A stretch of DNA of 64,000 nucleotides from Enoplolaimus lenunculus (GCA_030248215.1 JASANG010001084.1:57602-121601); one strand, 5' to 3'. Counted from the stretch's first letter, positions 42,501 to 53,816 are shown. The notes: generated by a model from the letters alone, not told the origin. Translations and numbers: made by a program.

Positions 42501-43230
42501 CCTATATATGCGTACAAGATTTTCTATAAAGTGAGTTTTATTCAATATATTGTGACGCTTGTTTTGATTTGGGCGTTTGCGATTATATATCGATGTAGTC
42601 ATGTTACACTAACTTCGAACAAATTTGCTTAGATTTTTTACAATACGGGTGCCATTGTTTTCGTTACACGAAATAATTAAAATACCAAGTAATTTTGTAG
42701 TTGTGTTGTTTTTATATATCGTACAATATTTATTCGCCGTACAGTAGGTACTGTTACATAAATTAATAGAGTCGTGAAATTCCTAGCTACAATTTCGGTA
42801 TGAATTCCGATTCCGCTTTAATTATAGTTGCTCCATTTGGCATTCTGGTACTTGTTCTGAAGCGGAACTCCGCTCGCTTATGAACGTAGAAACAATTTCT
42901 TCCTATTAATTGGGTGCGGTTCCGCGAAATGAATTTGGCATTCTGGTACTTGTTCTGAATCGGAACTTCGCTCGCCTATGACTTACGTAGAAACAATTTC
43001 TTCCTATTAATTGGGTGCGGTTCTGCGAAATGACACATCAGATCGATCATTGCTGCAACAAGCAGGCTTGTTCTTCGAACAGAATTGTCTACTGTATTTT
43101 TACGAACTGCGACCTCGTGGCCCGAATTACTTGTATGTCCATCTATACGTGGTACTGACTGAGAGAGCTTTGCAAGAATTCCACGAAAATCGCCAGAAAA
43201 CTCAGAATCTATAATATAAGAAGTTTCCAA
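33321..43230 (-). CDS. EIF2AK1: eIF2-alpha kinase, HRI type (EIF2AK1-like)
   Basis: Phosphorylates the alpha subunit of initiation factor eIF2 to reduce translation under stress; cytoplasmic. I model 13 exons: 42987-43230, 42032-42156, 41478-41551, 40325-40445, 39947-40027, 39279-39472, 37654-37794, 37194-37437, 36078-36168, 35484-35590, 34799-35131, 33669-33806, 33321-33500. Lengths sum to 2073 nt (690 codons plus stop) and all twelve phase joins agree. Motifs: [10 protein letters not shown] loop, YAIKKI lysine, [65 protein letters not shown]. The GDFGLAC word, split N-terminal domain and C-terminal coiled coil favour HRI over PERK or GCN2; no lumenal, RWD or HisRS-like region is seen. C. 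elegans has only GCN-2 and PEK-1. Confidence 0.88.
33669..36168 (-). CDS. EIF2AK1: HRI exons 9-12: kinase C-lobe
   Basis: 36078-36168 ([19 protein letters not shown]), 35484-35590 ([19 protein letters not shown]), 34799-35131 ([28 protein letters not shown]) and 33669-33806 ([16 protein letters not shown]). Catalytic Asp, Asn and the DFG Asp are present, so an active kinase is expected. The activation segment carries an unusually long insert of about 75 residues between DFG and the APE box. Confidence 0.9.
37194..37794 (-). CDS. EIF2AK1: HRI exons 7-8: kinase insert
   Basis: Two exons (141 and 244 nt) rich in Ser, Glu and Asn, low in hydrophobics, with no fold motif. This is the variable insert between N- and C-lobes that all eIF2 kinases carry. 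Including the end of exon 6 it is about 160 residues. Confidence 0.75.
37953..38995. mobile_element. hAT-like element in an HRI intron
   Basis: Ends CAGGATACGACCGGATATCC and ATCCGGCCGTACCCTG. The 8-mers ATGTTCAC (37945-37952) and ATATTCAC (38996-39003) flank it and match at 7 of 8 positions. The interior includes a worn family B fragment at about 38262-38345 and CGGTCTCGGT words, so it is nested. No transposase. Confidence 0.6.
39279..40445 (-). CDS. EIF2AK1: HRI exons 4-6: kinase N-lobe
   Basis: Exon 40325-40445 has the glycine loop ([10 protein letters not shown]), exon 39947-40027 the ATP-anchoring lysine (YAIKKI) and exon 39279-39472 the alpha-C glutamate ([11 protein letters not shown]) and [13 protein letters not shown], diagnostic of eIF2 kinases. 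The last exon runs into a basic stretch ([10 protein letters not shown]) that opens the kinase insert. Confidence 0.9.
40587..40962. repeat. 188-bp tandem duplication in an HRI intron
   Basis: Two copies (starts 40587 and 40775), about 95 percent alike, each starting ATGATGAAATTTCATCGAGC (itself a small palindrome). Non-coding. Confidence 0.9.
40978..41390. repeat. CGGAATCGGAA-rich element
   Basis: Begins CCCAGGGTGCAAAGCGGAAC and carries GGAATCGGAA words at the left and the complementary TTCCGATTCCG at the right (41310), giving a palindromic layout. The CAGGG start is like the hAT-like elements. The right end is not clear. Confidence 0.45.
42032..43230 (-). CDS. EIF2AK1: HRI exons 1-2: N-terminal domain
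   Basis: Exon 1 (42987-43230) starts at the ATG at 43228-43230 and includes [15 protein letters not shown] and NRKKLFL; donor C|GTAAGT. Exon 2 (42032-42156) joins in phase 1 and reads [20 protein letters not shown], then [13 protein letters not shown]. This region corresponds to the haem-responsive N-terminal helices of HRI. Haem ligands cannot be judged by eye. An alternative acceptor 8 nt downstream would break the phase. Confidence 0.75.
42837..43036. repeat. Tandem duplication over the HRI exon 1 donor
   Basis: 42837-42934 repeats 42935-43036 (shared TTGGCATTCTGGTACTTGTT, AGAAACAATTTCTTCC). The exon-side copy has the working donor GTAAGT; in the downstream copy those bases are GTTCAT. 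Confidence 0.85.
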
Positions 43231-44590
43231 TAAATTGTTTTATCAAAACACGATTATACCAGCATTCCTGCAAAAATTGAATTCCTGTTCCGCATTTTTA
43301 TACAGACGTAAGAGTACGAATTAATTTTGAAGTGCTTGGGGAAAGTGACGAAATATCCTCTTAAAAATTAAAACTAACTCCTGAAAAAAATCAGAACAAC
43401 AAAGCTTGCTTTCGCAACTTGTGTTTGGTCTGCACACACCTTCTCTTCAGCATAATGAAATACTATATACTCATAGTACAGTCTATATACCGGTATTTAT
43501 TTCTAGTAAACTTAACCGTCAAAGCGGCAAAGCGAAGGAGGGAATTCTATGTCATTGTCGGACTCTTGAACAGATTCGGTTGATGATGATGTCGCAGCGC
43601 TATTCTGGTCTTGAGAAGTCTTTTTGCTCTCGCACTGACTTTCGTTCGACAATGAATTACACATAGTTCAAAATTGCCGCACCTAAGTTACCTGCACGCA
43701 AATTAAGTGTGTACCGTATATTGCCTTGAAATAATAATTCTGTTTCACTGGTTTTGTAATTGGTAATACTGCCTCCCAAACAAACTAAGTTGCAATATTT
43801 CACACTAATGCTACAAATTTCACCCGACTCTCTTGACGTTCGGTGTGGATAGAGAACTGGCTCGAATCCAGCACATATCAGGAGATGCGCAAAAAACGAG
43901 ACGTAAGAACACTTAGCGGTTTGTGAAAGAAACTTTAGATGAACGACTAAACTTTGCTTCAAGACGCCAAGCGATATTGAAAGTGTACTAGCTACTGCAT
44001 TAACGGTGATAATTTTAACGATAGAATCAACGCATAGCTTGTGTCGTAGTTCGAAACGTGTGATTCCGGGGAGACCATTTATGATCCCCCAGGAATTTAT
44101 ATTTATTTAAAAAAGTGACTTTCCGAGGGATGAAAATTGATCCCCACGAAAAATAGCAATTTTTTAAAAAACAGGTGTTGTAGCAACACTCAACAGAAAC
44201 AACAACTTAGACTGAATTTTTAACTTTTAATAATATCGAAAATAAATTCAAGTAGGACAAAAGATTCAAACATAGCTTCCTGACCGCTTTTTCGGTAAAG
44301 TGGCTACATATACCTGTTTAGTTTATACATGCAACATGTAAAACAGATATATTGCATGCTGGGTGACGCCGAACCTATGATTTGACCGAAACCAGTGCTA
44401 ATTTGTCGAATCCGAAACAGAATCCGAATCTTGCATGTTGAATTTCAGATATATATGCAAATTTGTTTCAGAATATCAACGCAGTGCCAGCCGCATAAGC
44501 TGATAAACGTTAATATCCTGCGTGCCCGACCTTGTTCTGAGATTTGTGACTTAAAAAGAAAAAATATTGATATAACGTTTACATAAAATT
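43231..44590. other. Upstream of HRI, no gene recognised
   Basis: The promoter of the kinase gene should be here; I see no strong TATA or initiator pair. The 86- and 101-codon frames at 43406-43666 and 43657-43962 lack motifs. GATCCCC/GGGGATC words at about 44085-44150 form a small inverted pair. Confidence 0.4.
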
Positions 44591-44689
44591 TTTGGCCAAT
44601 GTATAGCACAGGGGCTTCCAGTTTTCCACGGTGGAAAACTTATAACCAGGAGTGCAGCGCAGCCACTCCTGTATGACGGCTAAATTTTC

Positions 44690-47600
44690 CGCTGATTTGG
44701 TAGGAAAATTAAAAAATTTAATGCCTAGATTTCACCCTGGGTTGGTAGGGAAATCTGAAGCATAGGTTTTGGTTGGAAAACGCGAAAAGTGGAAAATTCT
44801 AATGCCTAGATTTTCCCCTGGGTTGGTAGGGAAAATCTGAAGCATAGGTTTTGGTTGGAAAACGGGAAAAGTGTAAAATTCTAATGCCTAGATTTTTCTG
44901 GGTTGGTAGGGAAATCAGAAGCGTAGGTTTTGGTTGGAAAACGGGAAAAGTGGAAAATTGAAATACCTATATATTTTCTTGGTTAGTAAGAAATATCTGA
45001 AGCAAAGGTTTTGGTTGAAAAACGGGAAAAGTGGAAAATTCAAGCGTAGGGCATAGGTTTTGGTTGGAAAACGGGAAAAGTGGAAAATTTTAATGCCTAG
45101 ATTTTTACGCTGGGTTGGTAGGAAATCTGAAGCATAGGTTTTGGTTGGAAAACTGGAAAAGTGGAAAATTCTAATGCCTAGTATTTTATTCTGGGTTGGT
45201 AGGGAAAATTTGAAGCATAGGTTTTGGTTGGAAAACAGGAAAAGTGGAAAATTGAAATGCCTAGATACTTTCTTGGTTAGTAAGAGAAATCTAAAGCGAT
45301 GGTTGGAAAACGGGAAGAGTGGAAAAGTGGAAAATTCAAGCGTAGGGCATAGGTTTTGGTTGGAAAACGAGAAAAGTGGAAAATTCTAATGCCTAGATTT
45401 TTCCCCTGGGTTGGTAAGGAAAATCTGAAGCATAGGTTTTGGTTGGAAAACGGGAAAAGTGGAAAATTCTAATGCCTGGATTTTTTCGCTGGGTTGGTAG
45501 GGAAAATCTGAAGCAAAGGTTTCGGTTGGAAAACGGGAAAAGTGGAAAATTCTAATGCCTAGATTTTTTCGCTGGGTTGGTAGGGAAATCCTGAAGCAAA
45601 GGTTTCGGTTGGAAAACGGGAAAAGTGGAAAATTCAAGCGTAAGGCATAGGTTTTGGTTGGAAAACGGGAAAAGTGGAAAATTTTAATGCTTAGATTTAC
45701 CCTGGCTTGGTAGGGAAAATCTGAAGTATAGGTTTTGGTTAGAACACGGGAAAAGTGGAAAATTTAAAGGCCTAGATTTACCTTAGGTTGGTAGGGAAAA
45801 TATGAAGCATACGTTTTGATTGGAAAACGGGAAAAGTGGAAAATTCCAATGCCTATATTTTTATCCTGGATTGGTAGGGAAAACCTGAAGCAAAGGTTTT
45901 GGTTGGAAAACGGGAAAAGTGTAAAATTCTAATGCCTAGATTTGTCCCCTGGGTTGGTAGGGAAAATCAGAAGCGTAGGTTTTGGTTGGAAAACGGGAAA
46001 AGTGGAAAATTGAAATGCCTATATACTTTCTTGGTTAGTAAGAAATATCTGAAGCAAAGGTTTTGGTTGAAAAACGGGAAAAGTGGAAAATTCAAGCGTA
46101 GGGCATAGGTTTTGGTTGGAAAACGGGAAAAGTGGAAATTTTAATGCCTAGATTTTTACGCTGGGTTGGTAGGAAATCTGAAGCATAGGTTTTGGTTGGA
46201 AAACTGGAAAAGTGGAAAATTCTAATGCCTAGTATTTTACTCTGGGTTGGTAGGGAAAATTTGAAGCATAGGTTTTGGTTGGAAAACAGGAAAAAGTGGA
46301 AAATTGAAATGCCTAGATACTTTCTTGGTTAGTAAGAGAAATCTAAAGCGATGGTTGGAAAACGGGAAAGAGTGGAAAAGTGGAAAATTCAAGCGTAGGG
46401 CACATGTTTTGGTTGGAAAACGAGAAAAGTAGAAATCTTTAATGCCTAGATTTACCCTGGGTTGGTGAGGATAATCTGAAGCATAGGTTTTGGTTGGAAA
46501 ACGGGAAAAATGGAAAATTAAAATGCCTAGATTTTTACCCTGGGTTGGTAGGGAAAATCTGAAGCAAAGGTTTCGGTTGGAAAACGGGAGAGTAGAAAAT
46601 TTTAATGCTTAGATTTTTTCGCTGGGTTGGTAGGGAAAACCTGAAGCAAAGGTTTCGGTTAGAAAACGGGAAAAGTGGAAAATTCAAGCGTAAGGCATAG
46701 GTTTCGGTTGGAAAACGGGAAAAGTGGAAAATTCTAATGCCTAGATTTTTACCCTGGGTTGGTAGGGAAAATTTGAATCATAGGTTTTGGTTGGAAAACG
46801 GGAAAGTGGAAAATTTAAAGGCCTAGATTTACCTTAGGTTGGTAGGGAAATCTGAAGGATAGGTTTTGGTTGGAAAACGGGAAAAGTGGAAAATTCTAAT
46901 GCCTAGGTTTTCACTCTGGGTTGGTAGGGAAAATCTGAAGCAAAGGTTTCGGTTGGAAAACGGGAAAAGTGGAAAATTGAAATGCCTAAATTTTAGCCTG
47001 GGATGGTAGGGAAAATCTGAAGCATAGGTTTTGGTTGGAAAACGGGAAAAGTGGAAAATTTAAAGGCCTATATATTTGGGTTGGTAGTGGAAAATCTGAA
47101 GCATAGGTTTTGGTTGGAAAACGGGAAAAGTGGAAAAGCGGAAAATTCAAGCGTAGGACATAGGTTTTGGTTGGAAAACGGGAAAAGTGGAAAATTCTAA
47201 TGCCTAGATTTTTACGCTGGGTTGGTAGGAAATCTGAAGCATAGGTTTTGGTTGGAAAACGGGACAAGTGGAAAATTCTAATGCCTAGATTTTTATTCTG
47301 GGTTGGTAGGGAAAATCTGAAGCATAGGTTTTGGTTGGAAAACAGGAAAAGTGGAAAATTGAAATGCCTAGATACTTTCTTGGTTAGGAAAAGAAATCTA
47401 AAGCGATGGTTGGAAAACGGGAAAAGTGGAAAAGTGGAAAATTCAAGCGTAGGGCATAGGTTTTGGTTGGAAAACAGGAAAAGAGGAAATAGTTAATGCC
47501 AAGATTTTTACACTTGGTTGTTATGGAAAATTAGAAGCATAGGTTATGGTTGGAAAACTGGACGAGTGGAAAATTTTAATGCCTAGATTTTTATCGTTGG

Positions 47601-50580
47601 TTGGTAGGGAAAACCTGAAGCATAGGTTTTTGTTGGAAAACGGGAAAACTTGAAAATTCTTATGCCATTGTTTTCACGCTGGGTTGGTAGGGAAAACCTG
47701 AAGCAAAGGTTTCGGTTGGAAAACGGGAAAAGTGGAAAATTCAAGCGGAAGGCATAGGTTTTGGTTGGAAAACGGGAAAAGTGGAAAATTCTAATGCCTA
47801 GATTTTTACCCTGGGTTGGTAGGGAAAATCTGAAGCATAGGTTTTGGTTGGAAAACGGGAAAAGTGGAAAATTTAAAGGCCTAGATTTACCTTAGGTTGG
47901 TAGGGAAAATATGAAGCATAGGTTTTGGTTGGAAAATGGGAAAAGTGGAAAATTTAAAGGCCTAGATTTTACCCTAGGTTGGTAGGGAAAATCTGAAGCA
48001 TAGGTTTTGGTTGGAAAACGGAAAAAGTGGAAAATTAAAGGCCTAGATTTACCTTAGGTTGGTAGGGAAAATCTGAAGCATAGGTTTTGGTTGGAAAACG
48101 GGAAAAGTGGAAAATTTAAAGGCCTAGATTTACCTTAGGTTGGTAGGGAAAATCTGAAGCATAGGTTTTGGTTGGAAAACGGGAAAAGTGGAAAATTTAA
48201 AGGCCTAGATTTACCTTAGGTTGGTAGGGAAAATCTGAAGCATAGGTTTTGGTTGGAAAACGGGAAAAGTGGAAAATTCTAATGCCTAGATTTTTTCGCT
48301 GGGTTGGTAGGGAAAATCTGAAGCATAGGTTTTGGTTGGAAAACGGGAAAAGTGGAAAATTTAAAGGCCTAGATTTTTACCTTGGCTTGGTAGGGGAAAG
48401 AGGGAAAAGTGGAAAATTCAAGCGAAGCATAGGTTTTGGTTGAAACTCGGGAAATGTGAAAAATTTAAAGGCCTTGATTTACCTTCGGTTGGTAGGGAAA
48501 ATCTGAAGCATAGGTTTTGGTTGGAAAACGGGAAAAGTGGAAAATTTAAAGGCCTAGATTTACCTTAGGTTGGTAGGGAAAATCTGAAGCATAGGTTTTG
48601 GTTGGAAAATGGGAAAAGTGGAAAATTTAAAGGCCTAGATTTACCTTAGGTTGGTAGGGAAAATCTGAAGCATAGGTTTTGGTTGGAAAACGGGAAAAGT
48701 GGAAAATTTAAAGACCTAGATTTACTTTAGGTTGGTAGGGAAAACCTGAAGCATAGGTTTTGGTTGGAAAACGGGAAAAGTGGAAAATTTAAAGGCGTAA
48801 ATTTACCTTAGGTTGGTAGGGAAAATCTGAAGCATAGGTTCTGGTTGGAAAACGGGAAAAGTGGAAAATTTAAAGGCCTAGATTTACCTTAGGTTGGTAG
48901 GGAAAGTCTGAAGCAAAGGTTTTGGTTGGAAAACGGGAAAGTGGAAAATTTAAAGGCCTAGATTTACCATAGGTTGGTAGGGAAAATCTGAAGCATAGGT
49001 TTTGGTTGGAAAATGGGAAAAGTGGAAAATTTAAAGACCTAGATTTACCATAGGTTGGTAAGGAAAATCTGAAGCATATGTTTCGGTTGGAAAACGGGAA
49101 AAGTGGAAAATTCAAAGGCCTAGATTTACCTTCGGTTGGTAGGGAAAATCTGAAGCATAGGTTTTGGTTGGAAAATGGGAAAAGTGGAAAATTTAAAGAC
49201 CTAGATTTACCTTCGGTTGGTAGGGAAAATCTGAAGCATAGGTTTTGGTTGGAAAACGGGAAAAGTGGAAAATTAAAGGCCTAGATTTACCTTAGGTTGG
49301 TAGGGAAAATCTTAATCATAGGTTTTGGTTGGAAAATAGGAAAAGTGGAAAATTTAAAGCCTAGATTTACCTTAGGTTGGTAGGGAAAATCTGAAGCATA
49401 GGTTTTGGTTGGAAAACGGGAAAAGTGGAAAATTTAAAGACCTAGATTTACCTTAGGTTGGTAGGGAAAATCTGAAGCATAGGTTTTGGTTGGAAAACGG
49501 GAAAAGTGGAAAATTTAAAGGCCTAGATTTACCTTAGGTTGGTAGGGAAAATCTGAAGCATAGGTTTTGGTTGGAAAACGGGAAAAGTGGAAAATTTAAA
49601 GGCCTAGATTTACCTTAGGTTGGTAGGGAAAATCTGAAGCATAGGTTTTGGTTGGAAAACGGGAAAAGTGGAAAATTCTAATGCCTAGATTTTCCCCTGG
49701 GTTGGTAGGGAAAATCTGAAGCATAGGTTTTGGTTGGAAAACGGGAAAAGTGGAAAATTTAAAGGCCTAGATTTACCTTCGGTTGGTAGGGAAAATCTGA
49801 AGCATAGGTTTTGGTTGGAAAACGGGAAAAGTGGAAAATTTAAAGACCTAGATTTACCTTAGGTTGGTAGGGAAAATCTGAAGCATAGGTTTTGGTTGGA
49901 AAACGGGAAAAGTGGAAAATTTAAAGGCCCAGATATACCTTAGGTTGGTAGGGAAAAATTTGAAGCATAGGTTTTGGTTGGAAAACGGGAAAAGTGGAAA
50001 ATTTAAAGGCCTAGATTTACCTTAGGTTGGTAGGGAAAATCTGAAGCATAGGTTTTGGTTGGAAAACGGGAAAAGTGGAAAATTTAAAGGCGTAGATTTA
50101 CCTTAGGTTGGTAGGGAAAATCTGAAGCATAGGTTTTGGTTGGAAAACGGGAAAAGTGGAAAATTTAAAGGCCTAGATTTACCTTAGGTTGGTAGGGAAA
50201 ATCTGAAGCATAGGTTTTGGTTGGAAAACGGGAAAAGTGGAAAATTTAAAGGCCTAGATTTACCTTCGGTTGGTAGGGAAAATCTGAAGCATAGGTTTTG
50301 GTTGGAAAATGGGAAAAGTGGAAAATTTAAAGGCCTAGATTTACCTTAGGTTGGTAGGGAAAATCTGAAGCATAGGTTTTGGTTGGAAAACGGGAAAAGT
50401 GGAAAATTTAAAGGCCTAGATTTACCTTCGGTTGGTAGGGAAAATCTGAAGCATAGGTTTTGGTTGGAAAATGGGAAAAGTGGAAAATTTAAAGACCTAG
50501 ATTTACCTTCGGTTGGTAGGGAAAATCTGAAGCATAGGTTTTGGTTAGAAAACGGGAAATGTGGAAAATTTAAAGGCCTT
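44690..50580 (+). repeat. 81-bp satellite array, forward arm
   Basis: About 72 units. The core words are GGTTTTGGTTGGAAAACGGG, AAAAGTGGAAAATT and GGTTGGTAGGGAAAATCTGA. From about 47860 the unit is very uniform at 81 bp. In 44.7-47.9 kb variants recur every ~1053 bp (13 units), a higher-order repeat with about three copies. Because 81 is divisible by three, frames with a 27-residue repeat (ENGKSGKFK...) stay open; I do not regard them as genes. Confidence 0.95.
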
Positions 50581-51256
50581 AAACCAATGCTTCAGAATTT
50601 TCCTACCAACCCAGGGTAAATTTAGGATTTTAAATTTTCCAATTTTCCCTTTTTACAACCAAAACCTATGCTTCAAATTTTCCCTACCAACCCAGGAATA
50701 ATGTAAGCTTTTATAATTTCCACTTTCCCGTTTTCCAAACAAACTTTTACACTACAGATTTTCCCTACCAACCAAGGGAAAATCAAGGCGTTCAAATTTT
50801 CCACTTTTCCCGTTTTCCAACCAAAACCTATCCATCACAATTTCCCTACCAACCCACGAATAATGTAAGCTTTTAAAATTTCCACTTTTCCCGTTTTCCG
50901 AACAAACTTTTACACTACAGATTTTCCCTACCAACCAAGGGAAAATCAAAGCGTTTAAATTTTCCACTTTTCCCGTTTTCCAACCAAAACCTATGCTTCA
51001 AATTTTCCCTACCAACCCAGGAATAATGTAAGCTTTTAAATTTTCCACTTTTCCCGTTTTCCAACCAAAACCTATGCTTCAAATTTTCCCTACCAACCCA
51101 GGAATAATGTAAGCTTTTAAATTTTCCACTTTTCCCGTTTTCCAAACAAACTTTACACTCCAGATTTTCCCTACCGAACCAGGGAATATGCAGGCTTGTG
51201 AATTTTCCACTTTTCCACAGCAAAACCTATGCCCGCGATTTTTCCTACCAACCAGT
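50581..51256 (-). repeat. 81-bp satellite array, inverted arm
   Basis: About eight units in reverse orientation. The switch lies in AAAGGCCTTAAACC at 50571-50585. Units are more diverged here (AAGCTTTTAAAATTTCC, AACAAACTTTTACAC variants). Confidence 0.92.
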
Positions 51257-51695
51257 GAAAAATCAGGTCGTCATACAGGAGTGGCTGCGATGCACTCCTG
51301 GTCGTAAGTTTTCCACCCTGGAAAAGTGGAAGCCCCTGGTCTATACATGGGCCGGCTTAGGCAAGGCTTCTCTGAAAACAATGCCTATTAAGCGTAAGCC
51401 AAAGCCTAAGTTTAAGCCTAAGCCTGTGGAAGTTTATACAGGGGTGACGATAAATATTTTTCAGTAGGGTCCATTTTTAAAATCTTGTAAATTTTAAATT
51501 AAAATTCTTCAAATTGTTTAAATATTAAGCGGAGTAAAGATTTGACTATTCATACATGACAGAGATGCAATAATCATGTCACGATGTGCCTGCTATTTAT
51601 TTTTGGACATACAGAGGACAGGTAACCAACAGGGTCAATTGAGGCATGCAAATATGCACTGGGTTTTTTAAATTTTAAAGCAAAAAAGTAGCGAA

Positions 51696-52795
51696 TACAT
51701 AGATTGAAATTTTTAAGATTTTAAATGAATCTCGTAATTTATACTTCATAATATCACAATTTTATAAATTTTTAAGATTTTTAATGAATCTCGTAATTTT
51801 ATACTTCATAATATCACAACTTCTAAATTTTTAAGATTTCAAATGAATCTCGTAATTTATACTTCATAATATCACAATTTCTAAATTTTTAAGATTTTGA
51901 ATGAATCTCGTAATTTATACTTCATAATATCACAATTTCTAAATTTTTAAGATTTTGAATGAATCTCGTAATTTATACTTCATAATATCACAATTTCTAA
52001 ATTATTAAGATTTTAAACGAATCTCGTAATTTATACTTCATAATATCATAATTTCTAAATTTCTAAGATTTTTAATGAATCTCGTAATTTTATACTTCAT
52101 AACATCACAATTTCCAAATTTTTAAGATTTTGAATGAATCTCGTAATTTTATACTTCATAACATCACAATTTCTAAATTTTTAAGATTTTAAATGAATCT
52201 CGAAATTTACACTTTATAATTTCACAATTTCGTAATTTTTAAAATTTTAAATGAATCTCATAATTCATACCTCATAATATCACAATTTCGAAATTTTTAA
52301 GATTTTAATTGAATCTCGTAATTTATACTTCATAATATCACAATATCTAAATTTTTAAGATTTTAAATGAATCTCGAAATTTACACTTTATAATTTCACA
52401 ATTTAGTAATTTTTAAAATTTTAAATGAATCTCATAATTCATACCTCATAATATCACAATTTCGAAATTTTCAAGATTTTAATTGAATCTCGTAATTTAT
52501 ACTTCATAATATCACAATTTCGAATATCACAATATCTAAATTTTTAAGATTTTAAATGAATCTCGAAATTTACACTTTATAATTTCACAATTTCGTAATT
52601 TTTAAAATTTTAAATGAATCTCATAATTCATACCTCATAATATCGCAATTTCGAAATTTTTAAGATTTTAATTGAATCTCGTAATTTATACTTCATAATA
52701 CCACAATTTCGAAATTTTTAAGATTTTAAATGAATCTCGTAATTTATACTTCATAATATCACAATTTCGAAATTTTTAACATTTTAAATGAATCT
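51696..52795 (+). repeat. AT-rich tandem array, about 57-bp unit
   Basis: About 19 units of AATTTTTAAGATTTTAAATG, AATCTCGTAATTTATACTTC, ATAATATCACAATTTC. Between 52195 and 52640 a three-unit higher-order pattern (with CGAAATTTACACTTTATAAT and CATACCTCATAATATC variants) repeats about three times. Non-coding. Confidence 0.92.
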
Positions 52796-53091
52796 CGTAC
52801 TTCATATAACACTTTTTACTTACGGTCCAAGTAGTCAATCGGGTAAAGTGGACAATACGGTCTAGCAGTACGCTATGCAACATCTTTATTTTATTGCGTA
52901 ATGAAACGTTTAGTGCAAGCAGGATAGTCGTCAAACTAGTTTTCGCAATTTCTAAAATGAATTCTGTATGAAATCTTCAGATTATCGCAAACGGTTCGAT
53001 GTGTACCGGTTATAAATATCCTATTGATCCACTATATATTAACGATCTCACTATATCCGGTGACGCTACAATACACGGTATGCATTGGTAA

Positions 53092-53255
53092 ATGGGCCCG
53101 TGTAAAGATCAGGGACGGAACGTTTTTTGTGAGACTACAATAGGGTAAGCTTAAGCTTTAAACTATTTTTTTTTGCTTTGCTTAGGCTTAGGCTTAAGGC
53201 TAAGGCTTAGGAATATGCTTATAATACTGTTCCGCGCCTGTTTTTACATTGGCCC
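53092..53255. mobile_element. MITE family B, copy 5
   Basis: Ends GGCCCGTGTAAAGATCAGGG and CCTGTTTTTACATTGGCCC; interior CTTAGGCTTAGGCTTAAGG. Confidence 0.75.
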
Positions 53256-53265
53256 AAAAAGATAA

Positions 53266-53345
53266 GTTGTTTACTTAAGTCGGCGACTTAAGCGATGACT
53301 TGAACATAAACTAAGTAAATACTTAAGTAAGACTTCAGAAACCCA
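53266..53345. repeat. ACTTAAGT cluster, related to 8383-8655
   Basis: Repeated ACTTAAG words ending GACTTCAGAAACCC, similar to the palindromic element in the sushi gene. Partial copy. Confidence 0.45.
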
Positions 53346-53610
53346 GCGTGTGTCAATTTTGGCTAAGAATCTGTACATATCCGGATATTTTTCATCTCCG
53401 GCCATCCGATGTCCATCTATAGAGTTTTAATCGAGTCTCGTTTTATACTGCTTAAAGGATCATATTGGTGATATAGGAAGGGAGGGTGAAAAAAATACAA
53501 AGGTATCTGATATTGAAAAATATAATATTGTATTTCGACCGGGGGGTAAACTTCTATAGAGGTAAAAATATGTCTATCTCTAATAAAATATGAGGGCATA
53601 AAAAATATGG

Positions 53611-53816
53611 CCCATGTATAGAACAGTGCCGGATCGTTTTCTGGATGGGCTATAATAGAGTCAGTTTCAGCTTTAGACTAATTTTTTGCTTAGGCTTAGG
53701 ATTAGGCTTATGCTTAGGAATATTCTCATCCATACGCTTAGGCTTAGGCTAAGGCTTAGACTTAGGAATATGCTTATACTACTGTTCCGGCCCTGTACTA
53801 TTACATGCGCTAAAAA
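53611..53816. mobile_element. MITE family B, copy 6
   Basis: Ends GGCCCATGTATAGAACAGTG and CCCTGTACTATTACATGCGC; interior GCTTAGGCTTAGG-type units. Confidence 0.7.

Larger units (their letters stand above)
44594..51353. mobile_element. Satellite-bearing inverted-repeat element, 6.8 kb
   Basis: Outer ends are inverted repeats of about 95 bp: left GGCCAATGTATAGCACAGGG, right complement CCCCTGGTCTATACATGGGCC, continuing through GTGGAAAACTTA and CAGGAGTG words on both sides. The whole interior is 81-bp satellite. The GGCC-ATGTATAG-CAGGG ends match MITE family B, so this looks like a member of that family whose interior became a satellite. No transposase; no clear target duplication was seen. Confidence 0.7.

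Noticed and set aside
45141-51223. Many frames with a 27-residue repeat (ENGKSGKFK...GRENLKHRFWL)
   Set aside because: The satellite unit is 81 bp, so frames stay open by arithmetic. They appear on both strands and break at random variants.
51696-52795. CRISPR-like regular repeats
   Set aside because: Units are contiguous with no unique spacers, in a eukaryotic intergenic region; it is a tandem satellite.
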